A stretch of DNA of 64,000 nucleotides from Brachyhypopomus gauderio (taxonomy: Eukaryota > Chordata > Actinopteri > Gymnotiformes > Hypopomidae). The notes beneath the pieces are model-generated. The model was not told the origin of the DNA. It ran no database searches and was given only the letters and a program-made list of their open reading frames with translations. Shown here piece after piece: positions 11,910 to 26,537 of this stretch. The position numbers were made by a program, and so were the translations under genes. How positions within the stretch are numbered: position 1 is the stretch's first letter; each line of letters starts with the position of its first letter. Location: NCBI RefSeq assembly GCF_052324685.1, contig NC_135228.1, positions 14,164,920 to 14,228,919 on the forward strand, in the 5' to 3' direction.

Positions 11910-13632
11910 TTAGCCATTGTTTGCCCAAGCTTTTACCAAGGGGCCATTTTGATAATTCACCAAAAGACAGGCAACAGTAAAAATTTGGTTTATGCTCCCT
12001 GTGATTGAAAGGGGGATCACTGTGCTGAATATTTCATGTTCTTTGACTCTGCGAATCACACGGTCAACATGGACTCTCAGTCTTGCAATGGACTGTGACG
12101 TTCTGATCTCTGACCTAGACAGTTGAGCTCTCTTTGACAGAAACGTGGGTATGTGGACTTTGCATGGAACGCAGTCTTCAACAAGGAAACACTTGTCCAC
12201 CATGATGGCCATAGATGGGTCAAGGAGGGCCACAATGCCAGACTGCTTTAAGATCTCTTTATCACTGATAGCACCTTGATAAAGAGAAGACACAAAGGTC
12301 ACTGCGCCATGAGGGGCTATCCCAATCAACCCTTTGAATGTACAGTGTGATTTATAATTGGAAAACACTTCACTCTGGAGGAGAAGGGAATTTGGAGTTT
12401 GACATCTCAGTTCTGTGCAATCTAAAATTATTTGAGTGTCAGCGTAGTCCTGAAACACATCTGGGAGGTGAGTTTTCACAGTGTCCACGTCTAACCAAAT
12501 AGAAACAGCTCCCAATACAGTATAAAGGAAGTTGGCCCAGGTGTTAATAATACGACTAACAGTTGACCGATGTATTCTAAATCTGTGGGCCAAATCCTTT
12601 TGCATCAGTCCCAATGACAGGTAGTTCATGAAGAGAAAAAACTCATCAATTGGTTGAAGAACCTGTGGAAAAAATACATTATGCTATTGTCATATTATGA
12701 CTACCAAAACTTCTTTTGATGTAAAGATTAATTTGAAAATGATGACATAACGTGCTTTGTATGGACAACATGAAAACATTTACCGTTGCACTGGCAGAGT
12801 GAGGGACCTGATCAGTCTTCTCAACAGTCCGTGCTCTTGTAACCCGTATGATGTTGTGGGTGGCTGGCTCTATTTGATTCCAAAAGCCCATCAGGTGGGC
12901 ATGGCTTGCAAATCTGGGGAATATAAAAGTTATATATAAAGTTATATAATGGCTAATTCATTCAAGATGTATTTCAGACACCAGAGAAGGCCCATCCGTA
13001 TACTGTCCTGCCATATTTTTTATTTACCTGGTAAAGAATCGTATGTCGTCATCAGAGGCAGAAAACCGCTCCAAACAGAACTTGCTGTTGACAGTTAAGT
13101 CTTCGATTTGTTTTCGGAGCCTTGATATCTCCTCGCGTAGCTCTTCATTTTCATTGAGGGAGAGATCAAGCGCAGCAGGCTCATTACTGACGCAGTAGTC
13201 ATGTTCATGACACGGTAAGGGGTCATCATCCTCATTGTCAGTCTGCATCTCTGTTAGATCAGTGTTGGGTGGACGCTCTGCTCTTTCCCATACTCCAGGT
13301 CGTGGAGTTGGAATAGTATAGTTATTCCATTGAAATAGCACAGGAAACGCTCCAGGTCGCAGTCGTCGTCGTCCAGCAGGAGTGAGAGGTTCGAGCAGAT
13401 CAGCAGCGATAAAATGTCGCGAACACACTCGGGAAGTACTCGTGACGATAAAATTATCTCTCCTGATCTTAACCACCCATTGTTTCTGCAGTTCTGAGTC
13501 CTTTGGAAAGGTGTGGAAGCTCAGGTAGGAATTAAACCGTGTCGATGCTGTGCAGAATGGCACACAGCAGTGGTGGTTGGACCTGCTGTCTGTACGTTGT
13601 TGAAACGATACTTTTTTTTGTTTACCTGTCAT
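11910..13632 (-). CDS. THAP-domain DDE transposase (ISL2EU-like), apparently intact frame
   Basis: Three exons (13632-13028, 12913-12784, 12662-11910) join in phase through GT-AG introns into 496 codons (495 aa and TAA). Residues ~20-90 form a THAP zinc finger: CCVPFC, then CSRHF, giving the C2CH ligands, with LRPGAFPVLFQW close behind. An acidic linker and a short coiled coil (NEELREEISRLRKQIEDL) follow. Exon 3 begins with a helix-turn-helix (MQKDLAHRFRIHRSTVSRI), then a DDE_4-type catalytic domain with ILDCTEL and MVDKCFLVED. At the third catalytic site it has HVDR where relatives usually have HVER, so Glu is replaced by Asp. Family role: binds element ends through THAP and cuts and pastes DNA in the nucleus. 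It is either a recently active copy or a retained host gene; the broken YqaJ partner favours a decaying element. Confidence 0.85.
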
Positions 13633-14649
13633 ATTTAGGACACGTAAACGGACAGGAGATGAAGGAAACTTCCAAGTAAATAACGGTAAATATGCTCGTT
13701 ACAAGACTGGTGAGGTGAATAGCTAGCACAGTGCACGCTTTCAATGGCTACCGGATGTCAACAACTATCCTAACCTTTTAGCGGAAATTACGTCACTTAA
13801 CAGCGCGCACATAGGCCATTACTTCAGACCAATGAAAACACGATGGTGGGAGGAGTTGGATCTAGATCCAGCTCCACCCCCTGGACTTTTGCTTCTGCAG
13901 CGACGGGTATCTTGAAATAAGACGGGAGTGCGGTTTTTGGGCTACTTTTGAGTTGGGTTACCGCGGGAGTTTACAAGTCAAGACTAAGAATCGATCGCGA
14001 TATAATAGTCAATTATACCCCCCCCCCGGGCGACAGCTTACACTCGAGGGACAAGTGAATTATCAAAGAAAAAATAATCAATCCGTGAATGAGATTGATG
14101 TGGAAGCGAGTAGAAAGAGTATTTTTACTACTGGGATAATAAAATATCCACGGATCTATTAGACCATACCTGGATACAAAATCGGAGATTGATTGCGACA
14201 TTTGTGAGGGAGTTAGAGTGCGTGGATTAGAGTGATCCAAGTTCTGGTTAGATCTCCCCCCCATAATCAGACAATGGGTGTTTAAGAAGCTATTAGCTTG
14301 CTTAGTTAACTTTCCAGATACCTGCCAGTCTTCTCTAAATCAACTAAAATATTGAACGCATTGTTCTGCAGATAACGGTACATATGCTTCGAGATAGAGT
14401 TCGCGCACACACTCCTTAATTTATACACAAACTATACAAGAGTGCTATAGTTACAGATCGAGTTATTGTGACTTATGTATGTATGTTTTGTCTGTTCTAG
14501 TCATCGTAGTCCATATCTACATTCCTGGTTATGAACCTAGCTGGCTAAGTAGCAAGCTGGATAGGCAGATAAAAATACTGTATGTGTTGTGTTATGTACG
14601 TCTAACTTCAGCAGGAACTGTGTTAGAAGCATCTTGCTTAATTTCACAG
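13633..14649. other. Intergenic, with a near-perfect 24-bp palindrome
   Basis: This stretch lies upstream of the THAP transposase and the first tRNA. It contains the palindrome at 13852-13875 and a C9 run near 14020. It probably includes the right end of the ISL2EU-like element, which could not be placed. No coding sequence is convincing. Confidence 0.5.
13852..13875. repeat. 24-bp near-perfect palindrome
   Basis: The halves GGAGTTGGATCT and AGATCCAGCTCC are inverted copies pairing at 11 of 12 positions, with one T-G mismatch and a centre of GGATCTAGATCC. It lies about 220 bp upstream of the transposase start codon. Whether it is an end of a transposon or a binding site cannot be told here. 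Confidence 0.6.
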
Positions 14650-14722
14650 GTTTCCGTAGTGTAGTGGTTATCACGTTCGCCTCACACGCGAAAGGTCCCC
14701 GGTTCGAAACCGGGCGGAAACA
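14650..14722 (+). tRNA. tRNA-Val (anticodon CAC), copy 1
   Basis: A 73-nt sequence beginning GTTTCCGTAGTGTAGTGGTT folds as a cloverleaf: acceptor GTTTCCG/CGGAAAC, anticodon stem around CTCACAC and T arm CCCCGGTTCGAAACCGGG. The anticodon CAC decodes GUG. A box (TAGTGTAGTGG) and B box (GGTTCGAAACC) are present. No intron or encoded CCA. The 3' flank has only interrupted T runs, with no TTTT close by, unlike copies 2 and 3. The 3' flank is homologous to that of copy 4. Confidence 0.97.
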
Positions 14723-14737
14723 TCCTTTATTTAAAGA

Positions 14738-14839
14738 AATTCAGAGGGTAAACTCGTGACAGCGCTATGTGGGGAGCTCACTGATGCGCTGGTGGGACAC
14801 ATGTTAGAAGAGCAAATGAGCAAGCTGAAAGAACTATAG
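14738..14839 (+). pseudogene. Protein-like relic after tRNA copy 1
   Basis: An open stretch of 33 codons ending in TAG at 14837-14839 reads like the end of a protein (EEQMSKLKEL). The same sequence recurs after tRNA copy 4 (28082-28183), where it is frameshifted but preceded by a longer protein-like segment. I do not recognise the parent gene. It is too short to be a gene by itself. Confidence 0.4.
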
Positions 14840-15002
14840 AGAATTTATATTAAAAGAATGTTTTCCTGTAAGCTGCAGCGCCATCAACAGAAACCTTATT
14901 TGCAATATAATAACATTTCTTCAGTAGTATTTACATTTAACGTATACTAGGTTGAAACACTGAAATGGTTTCACAATAGTTCTCCCGCTTAATTTGTCAT
15001 CA

Positions 15003-15075
15003 GTTTCCGTAGTGTAGTGGTTATCACGTTCGCCTCACACGCGAAAGGTCCCCGGTTCGAAACCGGGCGGAAACA
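15003..15075 (+). tRNA. tRNA-Val (anticodon CAC), copy 2
   Basis: Identical in its 73 nt to copy 1, including A and B boxes and anticodon CAC. A TTTT terminator lies about 10 bases downstream. The 3' flank shows no similarity to the flanks of copies 1 and 4. The two CAC genes are 280 bp apart on the same strand. Confidence 0.97.
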
Positions 15076-15443
15076 CATTAAGAATTTTGTTTTATATAAA
15101 TATATATATCGGTTTCACGTCGTAATTTTGTCAGTTATTGCAGTTATTATGGATGTGGAATAAAAGTCAGTTTTGTATTGGGACTATAGAGCACCACAGT
15201 TAAATATTCTTTGGTTACTTATCGCTAGCTAAATTACACTTCCCAGTGTAATGAATCGTTCGCAAGACATTTTACAAACTACAATCAGATAACTACCAAT
15301 TACATGATGACTACAAAAATAAATAACACAGTTTTAAAAACAAATTGACTTGCAATTATGTCAATTTTTCGAAAAACCTACAGCTCCCAGAATGCAATTG
15401 AATTGACTCGTGTGCTAAGATTTGCTTCCGGTTTCGTATCGGT
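15076..15443. other. Spacer and probable rack1 promoter
   Basis: An AT-rich spacer after tRNA copy 2 leads into a CTTCCGG motif near 15425-15432, an ETS-like site common at housekeeping promoters, just before the TOP-like start of rack1. No TATA box is evident. Confidence 0.5.
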
Positions 15444-15452
15444 CCTTTTCCT
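15444..15452 (+). promoter_or_regulatory. rack1: 5' TOP-like start of rack1
   Basis: The pyrimidine run CCTTTTCCT lies 100 bp upstream of the rack1 start codon. Vertebrate RACK1 mRNA is known to belong to the 5' TOP class of ribosome-related transcripts, whose translation is controlled by mTOR through an initial C and pyrimidine tract. The exact start site is inferred from this motif. Confidence 0.55.
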
Positions 15453-15519
15453 GTGCTTAAAAAATTGAGGAGTTAGGGTGGTTTACCCCTCCGACTCAAT
15501 CTAAAGCCATCGACCCTGA

Positions 15520-18763
<3,244 letters not shown>

Positions 18764-18839
18764 ACACCTTTAATTCCAAGAAAAAAAAAGAATGGAGCTT
18801 GGATGAAAATTAATAAATAAAATAAAAATCGAAACGTAT

Positions 18840-19064
18840 CCTGTCATTCTCTAAAGCGTCCTTTTGTTTTATAAATGGTTTATTCTGTTATTTAATGTCG
18901 ACTGCTAATATCTTGAGTTTGTGACTTTTTCATTCATACTTAATTTCATACTTTTGTTCTACTTGGTCTGGTTACATATATCCTGGGTGTCCATGGTGAC
19001 CATGAGCATGTATGCTCAGAAGACTTGATAAAGAGTAGCTGGAATGATTTGGCTGTGCTGAGGG

Positions 19065-19112
<48 letters not shown>

Positions 19113-20520
19113 ATGTTAGATGGAATACAAACTACAGAGGAAGTAGTTTCATCTATGAAATTGTCCTAATTTGTAGCCTTCCCTGCTGCATGAAAGGAAA
19201 TACTATGTAAGGACTAACGTGCTTCTGAAAAAAATGGCAGCTTGAACTTTAAATATATTTTCTTATAACTAATTTGGGCATTTTTGGAATTTATCAGTAA
19301 TGGATTTGGAAAATCAGTTGGCTGTCTACCCATGTAAAGGACAGCTAGAACTGCATGCCTTTAAAAAAATTTAAATTCGGCACTTTTTCAAATTGTGTAC
19401 AATCAAACATACACACTCCTTTTAAAGTGAGTCAGTACGTATTTATAATGTAGGAGAGAATGGAAACGGAACGTGTTGACTTCTAAGTGCACTAGATCCA
19501 GTGTAAAGAGAGCACCTTTGCTGTGGTATGTAGTGGCCTATATTTAGACTGTCACTAGGATCATGTCTGGAAACTACCCAGTCCTTAAAGGCACTGCGCG
19601 GTTTATGAAAGTGTTAAAACATCTTATTGTGGATTATTAAAATCCATATAGTTTGTGCTAAATGCCTGTCGGCGTTATATCGTGTTCAAATCACAAGAGC
19701 TTTGCCCACGAAAATTAGTTAACGGGCCGTTAACGTGAACCAACACCCGAGAAAAACTAAAATCGTGTGGTTTAAAGTTTATAATATTACTCGCTCGTTA
19801 TGAGCAACTCCCGAAATGCTATTTTTAACGAATCTAGCAGAAGCTGGTACAAATATCTTAAATGACACTGCTTCCCTAATATGGAATGAGTAAACTCGAC
19901 TGTACATTTGTAACGCCTGTTTTCTCATTGCCAATAACATCACAGTATCCCTGACACTTTCCCCCCATGTTACTTTATTTTAAATGCTCAGTAGAAGACC
20001 CTTTAGGGTAATGGAGGGAGTGCAATTTTGGCTTTTAGGGTGTTTTTTTTTTTTTGACTGACCAAAAACCTGTTATCAGAATATTTCAGCTTTTAATGCT
20101 ATACACGCACTGTTGAGATAAAGTCGTGACGCAAAATGGCAGAGGACTAAGCAGAAAATCTATCTTCTTTTTATCCGTTTGTGTATTATACCAACAGACT
20201 TTTGTGTGAGTGGTTTTTTATTAGTTGTTTGCCAAGTTTACGTGACCCATATGAACTTGTTGGTTCTGGCAGGTTCGAGACGAATCGTATGACACTAAGA
20301 GAAGTCCTCAAACACATTATCGTAGTCTTGTTGTAATGGGTCTGTTGCGCGCGGCGGTTCTGGTCCCGGTCGGGAACGTCATGTGCGGGTCCAAACTGCG
20401 CATGAATCCATCAAGAGAACTGGTGCGCTAAGACCCAATCACCAATGAGAGAAGCCCGTCATAGCGCCGAGCGCCCGGCCCGTCTTATCGCAGCCCGCCT
20501 TATTACGCGCGTCCCCATCC
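18840..20520. other. Intergenic, rack1 to hnrnpab
   Basis: A (GT)n/(GA)n microsatellite lies at about 19071-19118. The rest is AT-rich without a convincing coding frame. From about 20330 the sequence becomes CpG-rich and leads into the hnrnpab promoter. Confidence 0.6.
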
Positions 20521-20525
20521 GGCGC

Positions 20526-20531
20526 TATAAA
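20526..20531 (+). promoter_or_regulatory. hnrnpab: TATA box of hnrnpab
   Basis: TATAAA stands in a CpG-rich block about 30 bp before the probable 5' UTR exon (about 20556-20603, donor GTAAGC at 20604). A UTR intron then runs to an acceptor at 21107-21109, 5 bases before the start codon. The transcription start is inferred from spacing. Confidence 0.55.
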
Positions 20532-21114
20532 GACCGCCACGAGTTGGCGATGTAAGCGAGAGTCCATCTTGAACAGCAGCCGCAGGCTCGGGAGGTCCAA
20601 AGAGTAAGCCGGTACTGAGTTTAAGTGCTGAATCTTTGCAAAAATTTCCACAGTTATCAAAGCACACACGGAGGGGTAGCTTGTGAATGGAGACGTCAGA
20701 GTGTCTTCCTCGTGTTTCCAGGGTGACGGAATAAGACGTTTTAAGCACGCGAGTGTGCGCGAGCCCGTCTGGTTTAGCCTGCTAGCTTAGCTTACGTAGC
20801 TAGCTAGTTAGCACCAGTAGCTATTGTTAGCTAGTTAAGTAGATAGTTCCGCCGTGGGGAATTACGAGGTCTGAAATTCTTCATAACAGGTGTTTTCACT
20901 TATAGCTGTACGGAGATATGTGGCTCTTTGTGGCACAGCGAAGAGTATGTTAGTTTGGGGGACGTCTGCTAGCTGCTAGCACTGTGGCTCAAGTCGGTAA
21001 CTGACGCTGGGTGGATCACACCCATCCCCGCGCGCGCGTGTCTCGGCTGTACGGCTTTCTAAAACAAGTTTTTCTTTCTTTAATTAATAAAAAAGGGGAT
21101 AAAAGGCAGTCGCG

Positions 21115-23238
21115 ATGGCCGACGCTGAACAGCAGTTCATGGAGACCTCCGAGAATGGGAACGAAGAGGACCTGAACGGAGCCGAGCCGTCGGAGGAGCA
21201 GCCGGAGCCGGAAGAGCAGGCGGGCGAGGGGGCCACGTCGCAAGACGAGTCCCAGAACGGGTCGGAGGAAGGAGGACAGATCGAGGCCAGCAAGGGCGAG
21301 GAGGATGCGGGGTGAGGAGGGCACACATGTGCTCCTGGCGCTCGTTTAAACGTGGTTTGTGGAGGTCTTTTAGGCCGTCTTCGTTGGGTGCATGCCCCGT
21401 GTATGGGGGATGGGCTACGCCTGAATGCCTCTCGGTGCCACTGGTGAAACTGCCTTTCATGGATTAGTTTTTTTATACAGCTCGAAATGACTTAAACTTG
21501 GTGTCTAGATAAAAAACCATCACGGTTACATCACGGTATCTTCGCGTTTTGCTATGGCCAGTTATGTTGAAGGGAAAGGAAACTGTACGCATGTTTATCC
21601 ATGATTGTAGATATACATTTCTTGATCGAAACCTTGCAGTGTTGCAGATGAGTAACTTAAATGTTATTGGTGTTGGTCAGTAAGTGAAATCTAAAACTTA
21701 ACTGCCTCTGTTGCAGCAAAATGTTTGTTGGAGGACTTAGCTGGGACACAAGCAAGAAGGATTTGAAAGACTACTTTTCAAAGTTTGGGGAGGTGACTGA
21801 CTGCACCATCAAAATGGACTCGAACACTGGTCGGTCACGTGGGTTTGGCTTCATCCTCTTCAAGGAAGCAGCTAGTGTAGAAAAGGTATTTATGGCAAAT
21901 GTTGCTTTTTATTAGCAGTCCCTTATTTTGGCAGACCTGTAACTGCACAGTGCATTGCAGGTGTTGCAGCAGAAGGAACATCGGCTAGACGGGCGACAGA
22001 TTGATCCCAAGAAAGCGATGGCAATGAAAAAAGATCCAGTTAAGAAAATATTTGTTGGCGGCCTTAACCCTGAGACGACAGAAGAGACGATCCGGGAGTA
22101 TTTTGGGACCTTCGGAGAGGTAAATGCCTCTCCAGGAAAACATCTGAAATGTTTTGAGTATCTGGATCCTAACTGGTATTTTTTGCCCTTTTCAGATTGA
22201 ATCTATTGAACTTCCCACGGACCCAAAGACGAACAAAAGAAGAGGATTTGTCTTCATAACTTACCTGGAGGAGTCTCCGGTTAAAAGAGTCTTAGAAAAG
22301 AAATACCATAGTGTCGGTGGAAGCAAGGTAACAACAATATATAGAGGTGCCTTTTTGAGCCTTTGGCTGATGCCACAGGTTGTTGTGGGAAGTTTGTAAC
22401 TCATTATCTCACTTGGTCTTTCTGTGTTACAGTGTGAGATTAAAATTGCCCAACCCAAGGAGGTCTACCAGCAGCAACAATCTGGAGGCCGTGGCGGCTA
22501 TGGCGGGCGCGGGAGGGGTCGTGGTGGTGAGTGAAACAAGAGGGCTCTTCTTTTTGTGCAGTGTACTACTCGGTGCCTCAATGCCAGTGTTGATTGTGAT
22601 ATTAAGGACTTATTGCAGAAGGCTGTAAATGATTTTATTTCTAAATGCTCACAGATGTGACAACAATGTAATGTATTTCAAGTTTTTTTTTTTGTATGTT
22701 CAGTACAAGCTTATTCCTTTGTGTATATTGCACAGCTGTTTGGTACTGTAAGAGCTTACTTTGTGGTAAGGTCATTGAAGTACCATTTCCAAGCAAGAAA
22801 ATATAAAATGTTTAAAAAAGAAAAATGGTTTTGCTGCGAGATTAGGTAAATGTGTAATTGAGGCAGCTTTTTACATGCTGTGCACCTAAAGGTTTTCCTA
22901 ATTTGCCTCCTCAGGACAAAATCAAAATTGGAACCAGGGATACAGCAACTACTGGAATCAGGGCTATGGCAGTCAGGGCTATGGTTATGGTGGCCAGCAA
23001 GGCTATGGCAGCTACGGGGGTTACGGCAACTATGACTATTCTTCTGGCTACTATGGTTATGGTGGTGGATATGACTACAGTAAGTAGATCTTCTTTCACT
23101 TGTGCCTGATGCCCACAGTTGGCTTCTGTGCAAAGAAAGTCCTCAGTCCCCCTCTCTCATCTTCCAGACCAGGGTAATACAAGCTATGGGAAAACTCCAA
23201 GGCGTGGAGGCCACCAGAGTAGCTACAAGCCATACTGA
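21115..23238 (+). CDS. hnrnpab: hnRNP A/B (CBF-A type) RNA-binding protein
   Basis: Seven coding exons (21115-21311, 21717-21885, 21961-22119, 22196-22327, 22433-22526, 22915-23079, 23168-23238) give 328 aa in phase. The acidic N-terminus (~1-65) is followed by RRM1 from ~67 (RNP2 [11 protein letters not shown]1 [10 protein letters not shown]) and RRM2 from ~151 (RNP2 [11 protein letters not shown]1 [10 protein letters not shown]). A glycine/arginine and glycine/tyrosine tail ends HQSSYKPY, a PY-type nuclear import signal. The protein binds AU-rich and single-stranded nucleic acid and shuttles between nucleus and cytoplasm. The G/Y-rich exon 22915-23079 is 165 nt with equal flanking phases, so skipping it keeps frame, as in known mammalian isoforms. 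HNRNPD is the nearest alternative, but the VYQQQQ block and tail fit HNRNPAB. Confidence 0.96.
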
Positions 23239-24935
23239 TCACACATAGTGCAGGTATGCATTTTTTGCATTGCAGTTGTTGGTTATATAGGTTTTAGCTT
23301 TACTGGATTTAATTTTGAATACCCAGGTAATCTAAATGTTTTCATTCTGATTAGATTACATTTCTGGGCACACCATATGACCCAATTTGGTAGGGAGAAA
23401 GAGCAGAGAGACGCAGGACAGCACTGTTGTAAAGGACATTTATTTTTACCAGACTTTCTTCCATCTCATTGTAAAATGGATGGTCCTTATGTACAACCTT
23501 TACTCAGCAGTCAGGAAACTGATGCCCCCCACCCACCCACCCTGTGTTCCTGCTTTCTCCCCCGCTTTGAGTTTGAGCCATCCTAGTTAGCAAGCTAGCA
23601 AAAGCCTTGGCCAAATGTAGAGTACCACTCGAGTCCATGGGGTGTTCTAAGGGCTTCTGCATAGCTTTGCTGCCAACCAAATAGCAGTTATCTGTTTTGT
23701 TTTGTTTTTTTTTTTTGTTTTTGTTATTTTTTGTTTTTTTTGTGCACATGGATCGATATACTGATGTGATTTGTCTTTGAGTTCCATATTCTTAGTAGAC
23801 CTAAATTTGATTTCCTATATCGCAGTGGGTCACACATCAAGGCATTACAGTGTAGAATCAGAAGTTGGTTCAAATTGAATCAAAACTGGTACTACAGTAA
23901 AACTTGACGGTAGTGCGTGCTAAGCTATGTATATTGCAGTGAAGTCTGTGTGTTTGTTTGGTACCTCCAGCCAGTCCATGGTGCTAACCTAACCTTGGGT
24001 ATATAAGCCTCTTGATTGGGGGGGGGGCACGTTCCATCTGCACATGTAAACAAGGCTTATCTGCTGTCTGAACCTCTGAATTCAGTATCTGTAACTTGGG
24101 AGGAGGGGGGTGGATTTTTTTCTCTGTGCCATTTGTATTCACATTTGCTAAATATTTAACTCTAGAATCATGACGACATGTAATATTGATCATCTGTTCC
24201 CTTGGTCTCTTAAATCCTAATGGCCCATTTTATTAATTGGGTGCAAATGTGTTCATGTGATGGAAGAGGCATGGGTAGCAGTTGGATTTTGGTCTTGGAG
24301 TTTTCATAAAAATGCATCTAGACCTCTACTGCAGTACATTTTCAGTAAGACCTGTTCTGGTGGACAGTTGCACAATTTGCTTTATAGGTTAAAAATGTAT
24401 GAACAATTAAATACACTTTTAATTGAATGCAACTTGTACATGGTTTTGCTTGCTGCTTGGCATCTTTCTGTTGTGAATATTTCAGTTTTTGGTTTAGTGT
24501 TGGTTAGTCATTTTAACCAGTCTTTTACATTTTTTCCCCCCTCCCATTTTGCACTCAATTGCTCTTGCATGTGCCCCCCAGGCCATAAGTATTTTCAGTC
24601 CAAGAACTCCAAGAACCCATGACAGCAGCACAGTCATACAAGTTGGAACTCTGCTTTTTGGTATGATGGGACTCGTGCTCCACTTGTACAGGATCATGGA
24701 TGAATGCGGAAGCAGTGTCACTTTCCACTTCTTTTTGTTTGTTTTTTTTTTTTCTATTTTATTGCTTTTTGTCCACATTTCCAGTCCTGGAAGTGTAATT
24801 TTTACTGTACTTTTTGGTACCTTTTTTGAATCTAATGTATTGTATGGTTGTATTTTACGTGTTAACTGGATTTGCAGCAGTTGAGAATCGGGAGCTGCCA
24901 GAGCTTTTGAAATAAACAATTGAGTAATTTTTTTC
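23239..24935 (+). other. hnrnpab: hnrnpab 3' UTR with a probable intron
   Basis: A strong donor, CAG|GTATGC, lies at 23253/23254, only 15 bases after the stop codon. A good acceptor (GTGCCCCCCAG, exon start 24582) is followed by about 350 bases ending at AATAAA 24911-24916. This suggests a noncoding last exon, as in related hnRNP D genes. The 1.3 kb between is T-rich and holds a G9 run and other homopolymers but no coding sequence. Confidence 0.6.
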
Positions 24936-25920
24936 CAGCGTTTCCAGATTTGCTGTTTTATTTTCCCTGTTGCATGTCTGCAGATCTACACCACGCAAGG
25001 GAGAGGGGTAATAAAGGGCTTGTGCAAGATCAGTGTTATTTTTTTAGATGTCTAGTGAATATCAGCATTTGGATAGTGTTTGTTTTGGCTTTCAAGTTTT
25101 CATTTGACAGGCCTTAGAGTCTGATCAGTGGTGAAGGAATAAGCTTGATTCCTACAGATGTGCAAGGAGCATATTCTGCCCCAACTGGAATCATATCTTT
25201 ATTGCTATAGTGTTATTGACTTAGAAATAAACCTTTTGTTTACTATTTCTGTGCATTTTTTTTTCTATAATTGTAATTTACTCTGACTTCTTGACACAAT
25301 AAATAAGTACTTAAGTAAAAGAAGTACAATTAAATTTAATAGCATTGAATGTTTTTGTTAGTTTCTACAGATTTATGTTCACAGTAAATACGCTATATTG
25401 GTGGGAAATGTAGGAGGACGTTTCTGTACAAGCCAACCAATTAGTTGTATATTTTTTTTTTATTTGAACAATCCAAATCTAACCTAGTGATTTAGGCATC
25501 TAGTAGGTACTTTGGCAGGTGATTGAATTAGAGGTACTGAGCACTGGAAATGGAGTTAATATGTTATTATTAACTTGCTAAATGTGTCTGGAGAAGCTTT
25601 ACAAAAGTGAAAAAATGCATTCAATACAGCAAAAGGAAACCACAAATGTAGGACATAAGAGCTTTCACCTGATCTGCTGGATTTCTTTACATTCTGAGAA
25701 AGCTAAATGATTCCTACAAGCTACGTCTGTGAGTTTTAGTTGCTGGTGTTGGTAATGTGTAATCTGCTGGGGGTTTCTAACACGAAGCTAACTAGTCACC
25801 GGTCACCTTTTTATTCTGGACTCGATCGAGAACGTGAGTCATTGGTCCTGGTAAATAATTTTGCCTGGGTATGTACGTTCTACCTTTGGCAGCTTTCGGT
25901 GACAAATCACTTGCATCAAG
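24936..25920. other. Intergenic before tRNA copy 3
   Basis: A second AATAAA near 25226 might mark a longer hnrnpab 3' end. Otherwise the stretch is AT-rich and no gene or repeat was recognised. Confidence 0.5.
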
Positions 25921-25993
25921 GTTTCCGTAGTGTAGTGGTTATCACGTTCGCCTCACACGCGAAAGGTCCCCGGTTCGAAACCGGGCGGAAACA
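25921..25993 (+). tRNA. tRNA-Val (anticodon CAC), copy 3
   Basis: The 73 nt are identical to copies 1 and 2, with anticodon CAC and both internal promoter boxes. A TTTT terminator begins about 3 bases after the tRNA end. Neither flank resembles copies 1 or 4. Confidence 0.97.
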
Positions 25994-26537
25994 AGTTTTA
26001 CACGGTAGTATAAATCTTTCTAAAACGTTTCACTAATATTTCTAGAATTACATAATTTTGTGATTCAATATTGACAAAAGTCAACAAAATAATTCACAAA
26101 AAATCCAAAGGCAAAAACGGAAATTCTGCTTCCACGCAAATGTTTGTTATTGAAGTCTGCTAGATATACAGTCATGGCCAAAAGTTTTGAGAATGATACA
26201 AATATTAATTTTTACAAAGTCTACTGCTTCAGTTTTTATAATGGCAATTTGTATATACTCCAGAATGTTATAAAGAGTGATCCGCTTAATAGCAATTATT
26301 TGCAAAGTCAAAATTTGCCCAGAAAATGAACTTTATTCCCCCAAAACACATTTCAACTTCATTGCAGCCCTGCCTTAATAGGACCAGCTAACATCGTTTC
26401 AGTGATTGCTACATTAACACAGGTGTGGGTGTTGATGAGGACAGGGCTGGAGATCAATCTGTCATGATTAAGTAAGAATATGGACACTGGACACAAGGAG
26501 GCTGGTGCTTGGCATAATTGTTTCTCTTCTGTTAACC

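Larger units (their letters stand above)
9021..13632. mobile_element. ISL2EU-like DNA transposon (THAP/DDE transposase + YqaJ gene)
   Basis: Two convergent spliced genes sit side by side: a SWIM-YqaJ nuclease gene on the plus strand (9021-11330) and a THAP-DDE transposase on the minus strand (11910-13632). This pairing is what is known for the ISL2EU superfamily (related to PIF/Harbinger). The span given is gene to gene. Terminal inverted repeats and target duplications were looked for in 8906-9020 and 13640-13880 and could not be found by eye, so the true ends are unknown. A 257-bp hAT element is inserted between the two genes. Confidence 0.75.

Noticed and set aside
8906-13880. Terminal inverted repeats of the ISL2EU-like element
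   Set aside because: Short similarities (for example TATTTCCGG near 9008 and the complement of GCGGAAATTA near 13780) were too weak and not flanked by duplications.
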